Positions 1-8,487 of a stretch of DNA of 64,000 nt are shown one piece after another; the stretch's first letter is position 1; the number at the start of each line of letters is the position of its first letter. The position numbers were made by a program, and so were the translations under genes. Origin of the DNA: JABMNT01 sp048262255 (GTDB lineage: Bacteria; Pseudomonadota; Alphaproteobacteria; Rhodospirillales; Casp-alpha2); NCBI GenBank assembly GCA_048262255.1, contig JBLXFH010000001.1:992001-1056000 (forward strand). Direction: 5' to 3'. The notes under the pieces are model-generated. The model ran no database searches and was not told the DNA's origin. It saw only the letters and a list, made by a program, of their open reading frames with translations.

Positions 1-222
1 GCCATTACCTGCGGTATCACCTTCACCTTCGGCGGTCTGCGCATCAATACGGATGCCGAAGTGCAAAGTACCGATTATCGGTCGATTCCAGGTCTGTTTG
101 CGGCCGGAGAGCTGACCGGTGGTATTTTCTATAACAACTATCCAGGCGGCACCGGCCTGATCAACGGTGCGGTGTTTGGAAAAGTTGCGGGCCAGTCGGC
201 GGCTGGGTACGTCAAAGGGTAA
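1..222 (+). CDS. FAD-dependent dehydrogenase, TcuA/fumarate-reductase type (C-terminal fragment)
   Basis: Only the last 73 residues are in the window; the reading frame is open from base 1 to a TAA at 220-222. The visible part matches the end of the FAD-binding domain in the fumarate reductase/succinate dehydrogenase flavoprotein superfamily: 'GLFAAGELTGG' contacts the flavin, and 'NNYPGGTGLINGAVFGKVAG' is the glycine-rich closing motif. That wording is closest to my memory of tricarballylate dehydrogenase (TcuA) relatives, which oxidise a C-C bond of a carboxylic acid. The ThDP enzyme gene follows 47 bases downstream on the same strand, so the two are probably cotranscribed. The substrate cannot be told from this fragment. 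Confidence 0.8.
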   Translation, partial: AITCGITFTFGGLRINTDAEVQSTDYRSIPGLFAAGELTGGIFYNNYPGGTGLINGAVFGKVAGQSAAGYVKG

Positions 223-269
223 GCGGAACTAATCTTTAATAAACAATAACCCCAAGGAGGGAGCGCGAC

Positions 270-2063
270 ATGGCAAAGCGCAAAGGCGGCGATCTGATCG
301 CCGAATTTCTGGTAAACGAAAAAATTCCCTATGTCTTCGGCATCTGCGGACACGGGAATGTCGGACTGCTCGATTCGCTTTATGATGTGAAGGACGATGT
401 GAAACTGGTTTCGCCCCGTCACGAACAGACGGCCGGTCACATGGCGGACGGTTTTTTCAGGGTTAGCCACAAACCGGCTGCAACCCTGACGTCAACGGGC
501 CCGGGTTCGGCCAACATGATCATGGCCCTGGCCGTGGCACAGACGGACTCTTCGGCGATCTTTTCGATCACTGCCAATGTCCCGACATCGCAGTTCAACC
601 GGGGTCCGTTCCAGGAATTGAACCAGCATCATCAGGCCGACTTTAATAATGTGATCAAACCAGTGGTAAAACGCAGCTTCCAGCCGACTCGCGTCGAAAT
701 GCTGCCGCTGGCCATGCGTCAGGCGGCGACCACCATGACCAGTGGCCGTCCTGGCCCGGTCAATCTGGATATTCCCTATAACCTGTTTCTGGAAGAAGCC
801 GAGGTCAACAGCGAACCGGCCTGGGATGGCTTCAACAGCCGCCGCAGCGGCGCCAGCGAAGATCATGTGTCGAAAACCGTCGATATGCTGCTGGCTGCCG
901 AGCGACCGGTCTTCTTTATCGGCCACGGCGTCGCGCTGTCGGAAGCCGGTGATGAACTGACGGCTCTTGCCCAACGCCTGTCGATCCCGGTCATCAGTTC
1001 ACCCAACGGCATGGGCTGCATGGATATGCGCGATGGCCTGTCGCTTGGTTTTATTGGACGTAACGGCGCCTATCCGGCCAATCAGGCGGGCCGTCATTCC
1101 GATTTGGTGATGGCCATTGGTGCGCGCTTCGATGACCGCTCGGCATCATCCTGGATGCCCGGATATTCATGGAACTTCCCGTCAACCAAACTGATCCATG
1201 TCGATGTCGACAATGCGGAAATCGGTCGCAACTATCCGCCGGATCTGGGCATTCTTGCCGATGCAAAGGCTTTCCTCCAGCAGGTGCTGTCGGAACTGGA
1301 CCGGCGCAAGGTGAACGCTGAGCCCAAGTTGAAAGCATGGCACGACAGTATTGCCGGTTGGCGCTCCGAGTGGGCGGCCTTCATTCAGCCGGGGTTCGAA
1401 ATGCACAGCTCCCCGATCCGGCCTGAGCGCATTGTTGCCGATTGCCGGGCGGTGCTGCCGGACAACGCGATTATCTCCCTCGATTCCGGCATCCACCACA
1501 ACTGGTTCATGCAGTTCTGGGAAGCCCGTCAGCCGCAGACCATGTTGAATACCTGGGGTTATTCGGGAATGGGCTTCGGGCCAAGTTCAATCCTTGGTGC
1601 CAAGCTCGCAGCTCCGGATCGGCCCTGTGTCGCTATCTGCGGCGATGGCGGGTTTACCATGGTGCCGCATGTTCTGTGCACGGCGGTGGAATATGACATT
1701 CCGGTTGTCTGGGTGGTCTGGAACAACTTTGCCTGGGCGGCCATCCGCGATTTGCAATATGCGTATTTTGATGGCCGTGAAATTGGCACGGCGTTTTACC
1801 AGGGCGCGCAGAAAGAACCCTACAATCCGGATTTCGCCATGTGGGCGAAGGCCTCCGGGGTTAATGCCTATACGGTCACCCGCTCGCAGGATTTCGCCGG
1901 TGTCTTGCAGGAAGCGGTGGCATCCAACAAACCGGCGCTGATCGATGTTCATGTGGATGCCGATATCCGGCCACCGGGAACCGGCTCCTGGTCCTTGCCG
2001 CCGTTGGCGCCTAAGGAACCGGCCTTCGGTGTGCCCTGGAGCCCAACTGGTAACGGAAAGTAA
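270..2063 (+). CDS. ThDP-dependent enzyme, acetolactate-synthase-like
   Basis: A 597-residue protein with the three-domain layout of ThDP decarboxylases and carboligases: N-terminal pyrimidine-binding domain (about 1-175), central Rossmann-like domain (about 200-335) and C-terminal pyrophosphate-binding domain (about 385-560). The cofactor-activating Glu is in 'SPRHEQTAGHMADGF', and the Mg/ThDP motif runs from 'CGDGGF' to 'VVWNN'. A strong ribosome site, AAGGAGGG at 254-261, fixes the start. The family forms or breaks C-C bonds next to a ketone. No valine-feedback regulatory subunit gene lies nearby, and the gene sits between a flavin dehydrogenase and a cupin, so a catabolic role such as cleavage of a diketone or 2-oxo acid is more likely than branched-chain amino acid synthesis. 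The exact reaction is unknown. Confidence 0.85.
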   Translation: MAKRKGGDLIAEFLVNEKIPYVFGICGHGNVGLLDSLYDVKDDVKLVSPRHEQTAGHMADGFFRVSHKPAATLTSTGPGSANMIMALAVAQTDSSAIFSITANVPTSQFNRGPFQELNQHHQADFNNVIKPVVKRSFQPTRVEMLPLAMRQAATTMTSGRPGPVNLDIPYNLFLEEAEVNSEPAWDGFNSRRSGASEDHVSKTVDMLLAAERPVFFIGHGVALSEAGDELTALAQRLSIPVISSPNGMGCMDMRDGLSLGFIGRNGAYPANQAGRHSDLVMAIGARFDDRSASSWMPGYSWNFPSTKLIHVDVDNAEIGRNYPPDLGILADAKAFLQQVLSELDRRKVNAEPKLKAWHDSIAGWRSEWAAFIQPGFEMHSSPIRPERIVADCRAVLPDNAIISLDSGIHHNWFMQFWEARQPQTMLNTWGYSGMGFGPSSILGAKLAAPDRPCVAICGDGGFTMVPHVLCTAVEYDIPVVWVVWNNFAWAAIRDLQYAYFDGREIGTAFYQGAQKEPYNPDFAMWAKASGVNAYTVTRSQDFAGVLQEAVASNKPALIDVHVDADIRPPGTGSWSLPPLAPKEPAFGVPWSPTGNGK

Positions 2064-2110
2064 CCCCCGCCAATTCAAGGCGATTGGTCATAAGAAAGAA
2101 GGAAAATCTA

Positions 2111-2479
2111 ATGTCGGAACCCTATAAGGCGAGTATCCGCAATATTGCTGAAGAGCCCTGGCAGCAGTTCCCAGGCCACTTCGGCAGCGCTTTGTCGAAA
2201 GCGCTGGTCCGTCCGGAAACAACCGGTTCACGCCAGATCGACTACCGCATCTCAACCTATCAACCGATGGCCTATGTGGAACGGCACCGGCATGAGGTCC
2301 AGGAACAGGTCTATCATGTGCTGGACGGCGAAGGGCTGATGGAAATTGGCGACGAAAAAACGGTTGTTCGGAAACATGACGTGATCTTTATTCCGCCAGG
2401 TGTGTGGCACTCCATCGAAAACTCCGGCCTGGCGGATTTGACGTTTATCGTGGTCACGACACCGATTGAGGACAAATAA
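2111..2479 (+). CDS. Single-domain cupin protein
   Basis: A 122-residue protein with one conserved beta-barrel. Cupin motif 1 is in 'RHRHEVQEQVYHVLDGEG' (two His and a Glu metal-ligand pattern), and motif 2 is in 'IFIPPGVWHSIENSG' (the fourth ligand, His). I chose the ATG at 2111 over one 27 bases upstream because AGAAGGAAAA lies just before it and the fold begins after it. The gene follows the ThDP enzyme by 47 bases and ends 23 bases before the convergent LysR gene. Small cupins in catabolic operons act as isomerases, dioxygenases or metabolite binders; the sequence does not decide between these. Confidence 0.8.
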   Translation: MSEPYKASIRNIAEEPWQQFPGHFGSALSKALVRPETTGSRQIDYRISTYQPMAYVERHRHEVQEQVYHVLDGEGLMEIGDEKTVVRKHDVIFIPPGVWHSIENSGLADLTFIVVTTPIEDK

Positions 2480-2502
2480 CCCTGTGCATGGCGGCGACTT
2501 GG

Positions 2503-3474
2503 TCAACCGGCTCTGGTTTCGGCCATTTGTGGGGCATCCATGATCTCCTGAAAGCCGGGCCAGTCGTTGTTTTGAATTAACTCCTGTTTGATCTTCTTGA
2601 GCTCTGTTGCGACGGCGGATATCGCTGTCGTCAGGCGTTCAGGGGGTTGGGAGACCAGATAGTTGCGGCGCCGGAGAGGGGCGTCGGTGACGGAAAAATA
2701 CCGCCATTTCCGACCACGAGCACCTTCGTTCATTACCGCTCCGATGGGTTTGATGGTTGCGCCCATATCTTCGTAGACGCAGTTCATCAGCAGGGACAGG
2801 GAATCGATTTCCGCAACAACGTTTGTAATCAGACCGTGATCTTCAAAGGTTTCGGAAATCCGTTGGCGCAGCCCATGAGAGCCTGTGGGTAGAATCAGCG
2901 GCAGTCTGGCGACTTCCGCAATGCGAAGGGCGTTACGCTTTGTTGGGACAAGCTGGCTTTGTTCGGCGGTAATGACAAACAGCTCTTCCTCAAGCAAAGG
3001 TTCGACGATCAAATCCGTGGAAATGTTGCGATTGAACAGAACCGCCAGATCAAGCTGGCCCAGCCGCATCATCTGTCCGATGTGACCGCTCATACCCTCG
3101 ACAACATTGAGCAGGATCCCGGGATACAGCTGACGGACCCGTTGCACGAGCTTAAGGCCTATGGCGGCGACGGTGGTCGCCGGCAGCCCGACCGTCACCA
3201 TGCCCTGAACGGCGCTGGTTTCGCTGCGCGCCACCGACAGGGCCTGGTCAAACTGGCGCAGAGTGAATTTCGCGTGATTGTAAAGCGCCAGACCATTTGT
3301 TGTCGGGGTTACGCCCTTGGAGGAACGATCAAGAAGGGATTTTCCAACCTGATCTTCCAGTTTCGCCAGTTGCTGGCTGAGGGCCGATTGGGCGACGAAC
3401 AATTGCCGGGCGGCTTGGGAAAGGCTGCCACATTCGACAATTCGGACGAAGTAACGAAGCTGACGACTATCCAT
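2503..3474 (-). CDS. LysR-family transcriptional regulator
   Basis: A 323-residue LysR-type regulator. The winged helix-turn-helix occupies residues 1-60 ('SLSQAARQLFVAQSALSQQLAKLE'), followed by a linker helix and a two-lobed periplasmic-binding-protein-like effector domain from about residue 90. It is divergent from the ABC importer operon that starts with the binding protein at 3685, and converges on the cupin gene. This is the usual position for a LysR protein that activates the divergent operon in response to an imported or intermediate compound. The shared 210-base intergenic region is AT-rich and also contains the GTATAC direct repeat assigned below to the GntR protein, so both regulators may meet there. 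Confidence 0.9.
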   Translation of the reverse strand: MDSRQLRYFVRIVECGSLSQAARQLFVAQSALSQQLAKLEDQVGKSLLDRSSKGVTPTTNGLALYNHAKFTLRQFDQALSVARSETSAVQGMVTVGLPATTVAAIGLKLVQRVRQLYPGILLNVVEGMSGHIGQMMRLGQLDLAVLFNRNISTDLIVEPLLEEELFVITAEQSQLVPTKRNALRIAEVARLPLILPTGSHGLRQRISETFEDHGLITNVVAEIDSLSLLMNCVYEDMGATIKPIGAVMNEGARGRKWRYFSVTDAPLRRRNYLVSQPPERLTTAISAVATELKKIKQELIQNNDWPGFQEIMDAPQMAETRAG

Positions 3475-3561
3475 AATATCCTCAAAATGGGCGCCCGAAG
3501 GCTATAAGTATAACTGATCGCATATATCATTAAATCATATTTCTAATTTTTCAACTACATT

Positions 3562-3578
3562 TGTATACTTATGTATAC
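3562..3578. promoter_or_regulatory. Tandem GTATAC operator before the ABC importer operon
   Basis: TGTATAC at 3562-3568 is repeated exactly at 3572-3578. The two GTATAC palindromes (3563-3568 and 3573-3578) are therefore 10 bp apart, one helical turn. The same architecture recurs at 13325-13341, and a single GTGTAC lies before the GntR gene at 11543. Short palindromes of the GTxxAC type are typical operators of GntR/FCD regulators. The left copy overlaps a possible -10 box (TATACT, 3564-3569), which would suit repression. Assignment to the GntR protein at 11607 is an inference. Confidence 0.6.
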
Positions 3579-3684
3579 CTAATAGTTTGGTTGACCAACC
3601 CGTGTGCGTCAATGGGTTAGGTCAAACCGGAAAAAACAAAAAATGAAATCAAGGGAGAGACTATCATGCAAAGGAGAGAGCGTT

Positions 3685-4956
3685 GTGAAACAGTATAAAA
3701 ACTCAACTCAACAACAGAACGGTTCCATCAGTCGTCGGAAAGTATTGACTGTCGGCGCCGGGGTTGCTGCCGGTGCGGCACTTGGTTTTCCGAACATTCT
3801 GAGCGCCCAGTCCGACGTCATTAAAATTGGCCACCTGACGCCAATGACCGGATTTCTTGGCGGCCTTGGTGAATGGGCGGTTCTGGGTATTCAGATGGCA
3901 GCGGAGGAAATCAATGCAGCCGGTGGCGTGCTCGGACGTCAGCTGGATGTCAAATCGGAGGACTCCATCAATCCGAACACCGCCGCGACAAAAGCTCAGC
4001 GCATTCTGGAACGTGACGGGGCGGACTTGCTGATGGGAGAGATCAGTTCAGCTTCGGCGCTTGCGATTTCGCAGGTTGCAGCCAGAAACAAAAAGCTGTT
4101 CATGGCGCTGGGTCCGCGCTCCGATACGCTGCGCGGCAAGAGCTGTAACCGGTATATGTTCTGTACCGATATCCCCAATACGGTGATGGTCAATGCGGTT
4201 GGCAATTCATTGCTGCGCGACAACATGGTGAAGGGCAAGAAATTCCATACCCTGACCGCCGATTATGTATTTGGCCATGATCTGTTGCGCGCCGCAAAAG
4301 CCTTCTTCGCCGAGAATGATGCGACCGTCGTCGGCGATGAACTGATCGCTACGGATGTCACCGATTTCAGCCCCTATCTGTTGAAAATCCGTCAGGCGCA
4401 ACCCGATGTGGTGTGTCTGAATCTGGCTGGTAATCAGGTAACCAATTTCGTCAAGCAGTATGCCGAATATGGGCTGCCGTTCCCGACGGTCGGTTTTAAT
4501 TTGAATACCTCGGACGCCTGGGCTGCCGGAGAAGGCAATCTGAGCGGAACCTGGCCGACGGTCTGGTACCACACGCTCGACACTCCGGGATCAAAAGAGT
4601 TTGTTGCCGCGTTTTCCAAAAAATACGGAAAGTTGCCCGAGAACCATGCGTGGATCGAATATGTATCTCTGAAGCTCATGGCGCAGGCTATGACAGAAAC
4701 CAAATCCACGGATTCGGAAAAGCTGATCGAATATTTCGAAAGCGGTGCCAAGTTCGATATCCTGAAAGGCCGTGAAGCCTATTTCCGGTCATGGGACCAC
4801 CAGCTGATCCAGGAGGCTTATCCGTTCTCGGTCAAGCCGGCTGGCAAGGCTATGGATAAATTTGATCTGATGGATTTGGGAAGCGCCATTCCGGGCGACA
4901 GTGAATCGATGGAAGTGATTTACCCTACGCGTGAACAAAGCGTGTGTTCCCTATAG
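3685..4956 (+). CDS. Branched-chain-type ABC transporter substrate-binding protein (Tat-exported)
   Basis: A 423-residue periplasmic binding protein of the type I (Leu/Ile/Val, Peripla_BP_6) fold. It begins with a twin-arginine signal ('SRRKVLTVGAGVAAGAALG') with likely cleavage after 'LSAQ', so it should be exported folded by Tat. The mature start 'IKIGHLTPMTGFLGGLGEW' is typical of HAAT binding proteins, whose ligands range over amino acids, aromatic acids, amides and other carboxylates. I place the start at the GTG at 3685 because AAGGAGAG (3671-3678) precedes it at good spacing; an ATG at 3604 lacks a ribosome site. A strong terminator at 5003-5042 separates it from the permease genes. 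Confidence 0.88.
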   Translation: MKQYKNSTQQQNGSISRRKVLTVGAGVAAGAALGFPNILSAQSDVIKIGHLTPMTGFLGGLGEWAVLGIQMAAEEINAAGGVLGRQLDVKSEDSINPNTAATKAQRILERDGADLLMGEISSASALAISQVAARNKKLFMALGPRSDTLRGKSCNRYMFCTDIPNTVMVNAVGNSLLRDNMVKGKKFHTLTADYVFGHDLLRAAKAFFAENDATVVGDELIATDVTDFSPYLLKIRQAQPDVVCLNLAGNQVTNFVKQYAEYGLPFPTVGFNLNTSDAWAAGEGNLSGTWPTVWYHTLDTPGSKEFVAAFSKKYGKLPENHAWIEYVSLKLMAQAMTETKSTDSEKLIEYFESGAKFDILKGREAYFRSWDHQLIQEAYPFSVKPAGKAMDKFDLMDLGSAIPGDSESMEVIYPTREQSVCSL

Positions 4957-5002
4957 CAGACGCCAGTAGCGGGCTCTGAACAGGCCCGTAGATTAGACTC
5001 TT

Positions 5003-5042
5003 TGTTGGCGTCCGCTGTTTTGGACGCCAACATCTTTTTTTT
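5003..5042 (+). terminator. Intercistronic intrinsic terminator (attenuator)
   Basis: An 11-bp perfect stem, TGTTGGCGTCC (5003-5013) with GGACGCCAACA (5022-5032), closes an 8-base loop and is followed by TCTTTTTTTT (5033-5042). This is a textbook Rho-independent terminator placed inside an operon, between the binding-protein gene and the first permease gene. It should let most transcripts stop after the binding protein, giving the usual excess of binding protein over membrane components. Confidence 0.85.
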
Positions 5043-5059
5043 CAGGTACCGAGAATAGT

Positions 5060-5935
5060 ATGCAGTTTGTTTTTTTGGTGGAACAGGTAGTGAATGGCCT
5101 CGTCCTTGGGGGCTATTACCTTCTCATCGCACTGGGCCTGTCATTGATCTTCAGCGTTGGCGGCGTTGTCAATCTGGCGCATGGCGCTTTCTATGCCATA
5201 GGCGCTTATGTTTCCGTGCAAATTGTCGATTATGTCGGGTTTGCCCCGGCGGTTATTATTTCGCCTGTTGTGGTGGGGCTGTTGGGGGTTTTATTCGAGC
5301 GGTTTATCCTGCGCCGGTTTTACCGGGCAGATCCAATCCTGAGCCTGCTTGTTACCTTTGGACTGGCCATGGTCTGTGAACAGTTGTTGCGTATTATCTG
5401 GGGCGCGGCACCAATTCCCGCATCCATGCCGGCGCTGCTCAAAGGACCGATCATTATCGGTGATTTCCTGTTTTCGCAGTACCGGTTGTTGATGCTCGCG
5501 GTGGTCGCCGTGGTGCTGAGTGGAATTTGGTATTTGTTGCAGAAAACATCTTTCGGGCGTGTTGTCCGGGCCGGTATCCAGCAACCTGATATGGTCGCAG
5601 CTCTGGGTATCCGCCTGCAGCCTTACATGACCGCCGTGGTCGTGCTGGGCGTTGGCCTGGCCGGATTGGGCGGGGCTCTTTTTGCCCCCATCTCTGTGGT
5701 CCATCCCGCCATGGGCGTCGAGATTATGTCGGTTGCTTTTGTCGTGGTGATCATTGGCGGTTTGGGCAGCTTCTGGGGCGTTGTCTGCGCCGCTCTGCTG
5801 GTCGGCGTGGTGCGTGGCGTCACCATCCACTTTATCCCGGCGGCGGGTGAAGCCTCCATGTATGTCCTGATGTTTCTGGTTTTGATGGTTCGTCCGCGTG
5901 GTTTGCTGGGCGAGCGCATAGAGAAGTTTGAATAA
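5060..5935 (+). CDS. HAAT-type ABC transporter permease (LivH-like)
   Basis: A 291-residue inner-membrane permease with about eight hydrophobic segments and the LivH hallmark near the N-terminus ('LVLGGYYLLIALGLSLIFSVGGVVNLAHGAFYAIGAY'). The ABC-coupling loop region is around 'AAGIQQPDMVAALGI', a variant of the EAA-like loop of this family. It forms the channel with the LivM part of the next protein, whose ATG overlaps this gene's TAA by one base (5935), implying translational coupling. The start at 5060 lies 18 bases after the terminator T-run and has a purine stretch GGTACCGAGA before it, a modest ribosome site. Confidence 0.9.
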   Translation: MQFVFLVEQVVNGLVLGGYYLLIALGLSLIFSVGGVVNLAHGAFYAIGAYVSVQIVDYVGFAPAVIISPVVVGLLGVLFERFILRRFYRADPILSLLVTFGLAMVCEQLLRIIWGAAPIPASMPALLKGPIIIGDFLFSQYRLLMLAVVAVVLSGIWYLLQKTSFGRVVRAGIQQPDMVAALGIRLQPYMTAVVVLGVGLAGLGGALFAPISVVHPAMGVEIMSVAFVVVIIGGLGSFWGVVCAALLVGVVRGVTIHFIPAAGEASMYVLMFLVLMVRPRGLLGERIEKFE

Positions 5936-8469
5936 TGATACCTCTGATGAATTCAAAATACCGGCCGTTAATGATTGGTGTCATCATGCTGATCGGCTTG
6001 CCGTTCGTCATGCTGGCGCTTGGCCAGACCGTCAATACGGCATCGGTTGTTGTACTGCTTGCCGTCGCCGCCATGGGCCTGAATATTCTGATTGGTTATA
6101 CGGGACTGGTATCGTTTGGACACAGCGCCTGGTTCGGCATAGGTGCCTATGCGGCGGCACTTGCACAAAAACACTGGTTTGCCGATCAGATGCTGCTGCC
6201 TATCCTGTTTTCACTAGCCTTTGTCGGGATTCTGGCGGCGATTGCAGGGGTGCTTATTCTGCGCCGAAAGGGTGTCTATTTTGCCCTGATGACGCTGGCT
6301 CTGGCTGCACTCACCTATAACATTGCGTTCCGCTGGACGGAACTGACCGGTGGTGAGGATGGTCTCGGTGGATTGCAGCGGGGCACACTCGGGCCGATTA
6401 ATTTTGACGATTCAAACACCTATTACATTCTGGTTGCGCTGGTTGGTCTTGCCGTTCTGTATGGGATGGTGCGGCTGGTGCGTTCACCCTTTGGGCATGT
6501 TCTGGAAGCGATCCGCGAAAACGAGGAGCGCACCGCCTTTCAGGGGTACTCGGTGCGCCACTACAAGCTGGCTGCCTTTGTTATCTCGGCCATGGTCACT
6601 GCACTTGCTGGCGCGCTGACGGGGTTCCAGCACTATATCGTCTCGGCCGAAGCAACGTCAGCGATCTTTTCCGGTGAATTACTGGCCATGGTCGTGATCG
6701 GTGGTATGCGCAGTCTTCTAGGGCCGGCCATTGGCGTCATGTTCTATATCATGTTTCGTGAAATGTTCTCGATCTGGACAACCGACTGGCTGCTCTGGTT
6801 CGGTCTGATCTTTGTCGCCTTTGTTATCTATTCACCAAACGGCCTGATTGGCATCTGGGCGAAACTGCGCCAGCGCTGGAAACAGGATCCTAAAGAAACG
6901 GCTGCTATGAGCCGCCGAAAAATATATGAAGGCCTTGATCTACCGCTTTTTCTGCGCCCGCAAAAAACAACTGGAACCGTGCTGGAGGTTGAGAACATCT
7001 CGAAGCATTTTGGGGGTATCCGCGCCATCGAAAATGCCAGCCTGAAGGTTGAGCCGGGCCAGATACACGCTCTGATCGGTCCCAACGGGGCGGGTAAAAC
7101 GACCCTGTTTAATCTGGTCTCCGGGCACTTTGCCGCAGATGGCGGCAGCGTTCGCTTGCATGGCCGGAATATCCAGGGTTTGCCGGTGGAGGCGATTTGC
7201 CAACAGGGCCTGGCGCGGTCTTTCCAGATCACCAGTCTGTTTCAGGGTTTGACCATTTATGAAAATCTGCGCCTGTCCATGCAGGCGAGCTATCCATCGC
7301 GTTTTAATATCTGGTGCGATACCGATAGCTATGCGGATATCCACCGCCAGACGCAGGAGTTGATCAAATTTCTTGGCCTGGAAGGGATCGAGGATATTCT
7401 GGGCAGCGACCTGTCTTACGGTGGACAGCGGCTGGTTGATCTGGGCATCGCCCTGGCGACAAAACCGCAGTTGTTGTTGCTTGATGAACCGCTGGCCGGG
7501 CTGGCCGCTGCAGAGCGCGAACGGGTTTCCAATCTGGTGAAAACCGTAGCTGCAAATATTCCGGTTTTGATTGTCGAACATGATATCGATCGGGTCCTTG
7601 GCTTCTCCGATCATGTGACCGTCATGAACCAGGGGGAAGTTTTGATGTCGGGTGGGCCCGATGCCGTGCGCGCCGACACACGGGTTCAGGAGGTCTATAC
7701 GGGTTCCGGAACGCCAGCCGTCAGCGGGCGAATGACGACCGCACTTGAAGATGCGCCGGTAATTCTGAACGCCAGCGGGATCAATACTTATTACGACAAA
7801 AGCCATATCCTTAACGATGCGTCTCTGAAAATTCGAACAGGTGAAATCGTCGCATTGCTGGGACGCAATGGCGCCGGGAAATCAACTTTTCTGAAAACTC
7901 TGGTCGGGCTGGTTCCGGCGGCAGTGGGGCGTATCGAATTCGATGGAGAGGATATCGCTTCTCTGCCAGCTTATGAAATCGCCCGTAGAGGAATTGGCTA
8001 TGTGCCCCAGGGGCGTGGTCTGTTTTCGGGCATGACCGTCGCCGAAAACCTGAGCCTGGGGCGCCTGGCGCGGGCGACGGAGGAGTATCGCGGGATTGTC
8101 TGGAGCGAGGAACAAATTTTCGAATTTTTCCCGGTTCTGAAAGAGCGCCGGAATACGGCTGCCGACTATCTCTCGGGAGGAGAGCAGCAGATGCTTTCCG
8201 TCGCCCGTGCTTTATCCGGTGACGTCCGCCTTTTGCTGCTGGATGAACCGTTTGAGGGGTTGGCCCCGGCGGTCATTGAAGAATTGTTCGTGGTCTTTGA
8301 CCGGTTGCGCCAGCATCTGCCGATTTTGATCGTGGAACACAATCTCGATCTGGTTCTGGCTCTGGCGGACCGGGTGTTCGCTCTGGAAAACGGTAGTGTG
8401 TTTCATGAAGGCCCGGCACAAGCGCTGCTCAATGACCTGGATTATCGAAAAGAAATTTTATGGCTATAA
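5935..8469 (+). CDS. Fused HAAT permease and two ATPases (LivM-LivG-LivF in one chain)
   Basis: An 844-residue protein combining three normally separate subunits. Residues about 1-325 are a LivM-type permease ('AAMGLNILIGYTGLVSFGHSAWFGIG'). Residues about 345-600 are a LivG-type ATPase: Walker A 'GPNGAGKTT' near 382, signature 'LSYGGQ' near 493, Walker B 'LLLLDEP', H-loop 'VEHD'. Residues about 605-844 are a LivF-type ATPase: Walker A 'GRNGAGKST' near 643, signature 'LSGGEQQ' near 746, Walker B 'LLLLDEP', H-loop 'VEHN'. No stop or frameshift interrupts the chain. With the LivH-like permease and binding protein it makes a complete importer. LivM-LivG fusions are known in alphaproteobacteria; all three in one chain is less usual. 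Confidence 0.93.
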   Translation: MIPLMNSKYRPLMIGVIMLIGLPFVMLALGQTVNTASVVVLLAVAAMGLNILIGYTGLVSFGHSAWFGIGAYAAALAQKHWFADQMLLPILFSLAFVGILAAIAGVLILRRKGVYFALMTLALAALTYNIAFRWTELTGGEDGLGGLQRGTLGPINFDDSNTYYILVALVGLAVLYGMVRLVRSPFGHVLEAIRENEERTAFQGYSVRHYKLAAFVISAMVTALAGALTGFQHYIVSAEATSAIFSGELLAMVVIGGMRSLLGPAIGVMFYIMFREMFSIWTTDWLLWFGLIFVAFVIYSPNGLIGIWAKLRQRWKQDPKETAAMSRRKIYEGLDLPLFLRPQKTTGTVLEVENISKHFGGIRAIENASLKVEPGQIHALIGPNGAGKTTLFNLVSGHFAADGGSVRLHGRNIQGLPVEAICQQGLARSFQITSLFQGLTIYENLRLSMQASYPSRFNIWCDTDSYADIHRQTQELIKFLGLEGIEDILGSDLSYGGQRLVDLGIALATKPQLLLLDEPLAGLAAAERERVSNLVKTVAANIPVLIVEHDIDRVLGFSDHVTVMNQGEVLMSGGPDAVRADTRVQEVYTGSGTPAVSGRMTTALEDAPVILNASGINTYYDKSHILNDASLKIRTGEIVALLGRNGAGKSTFLKTLVGLVPAAVGRIEFDGEDIASLPAYEIARRGIGYVPQGRGLFSGMTVAENLSLGRLARATEEYRGIVWSEEQIFEFFPVLKERRNTAADYLSGGEQQMLSVARALSGDVRLLLLDEPFEGLAPAVIEELFVVFDRLRQHLPILIVEHNLDLVLALADRVFALENGSVFHEGPAQALLNDLDYRKEILWL

Positions 8470-8487
8470 AAATACGAAAAGGACAAC

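Noticed and set aside
270..2063. Biosynthetic acetolactate synthase (ilvB/ilvI)
   Set aside because: No regulatory subunit gene and no other ilv gene nearby; neighbours are catabolic.
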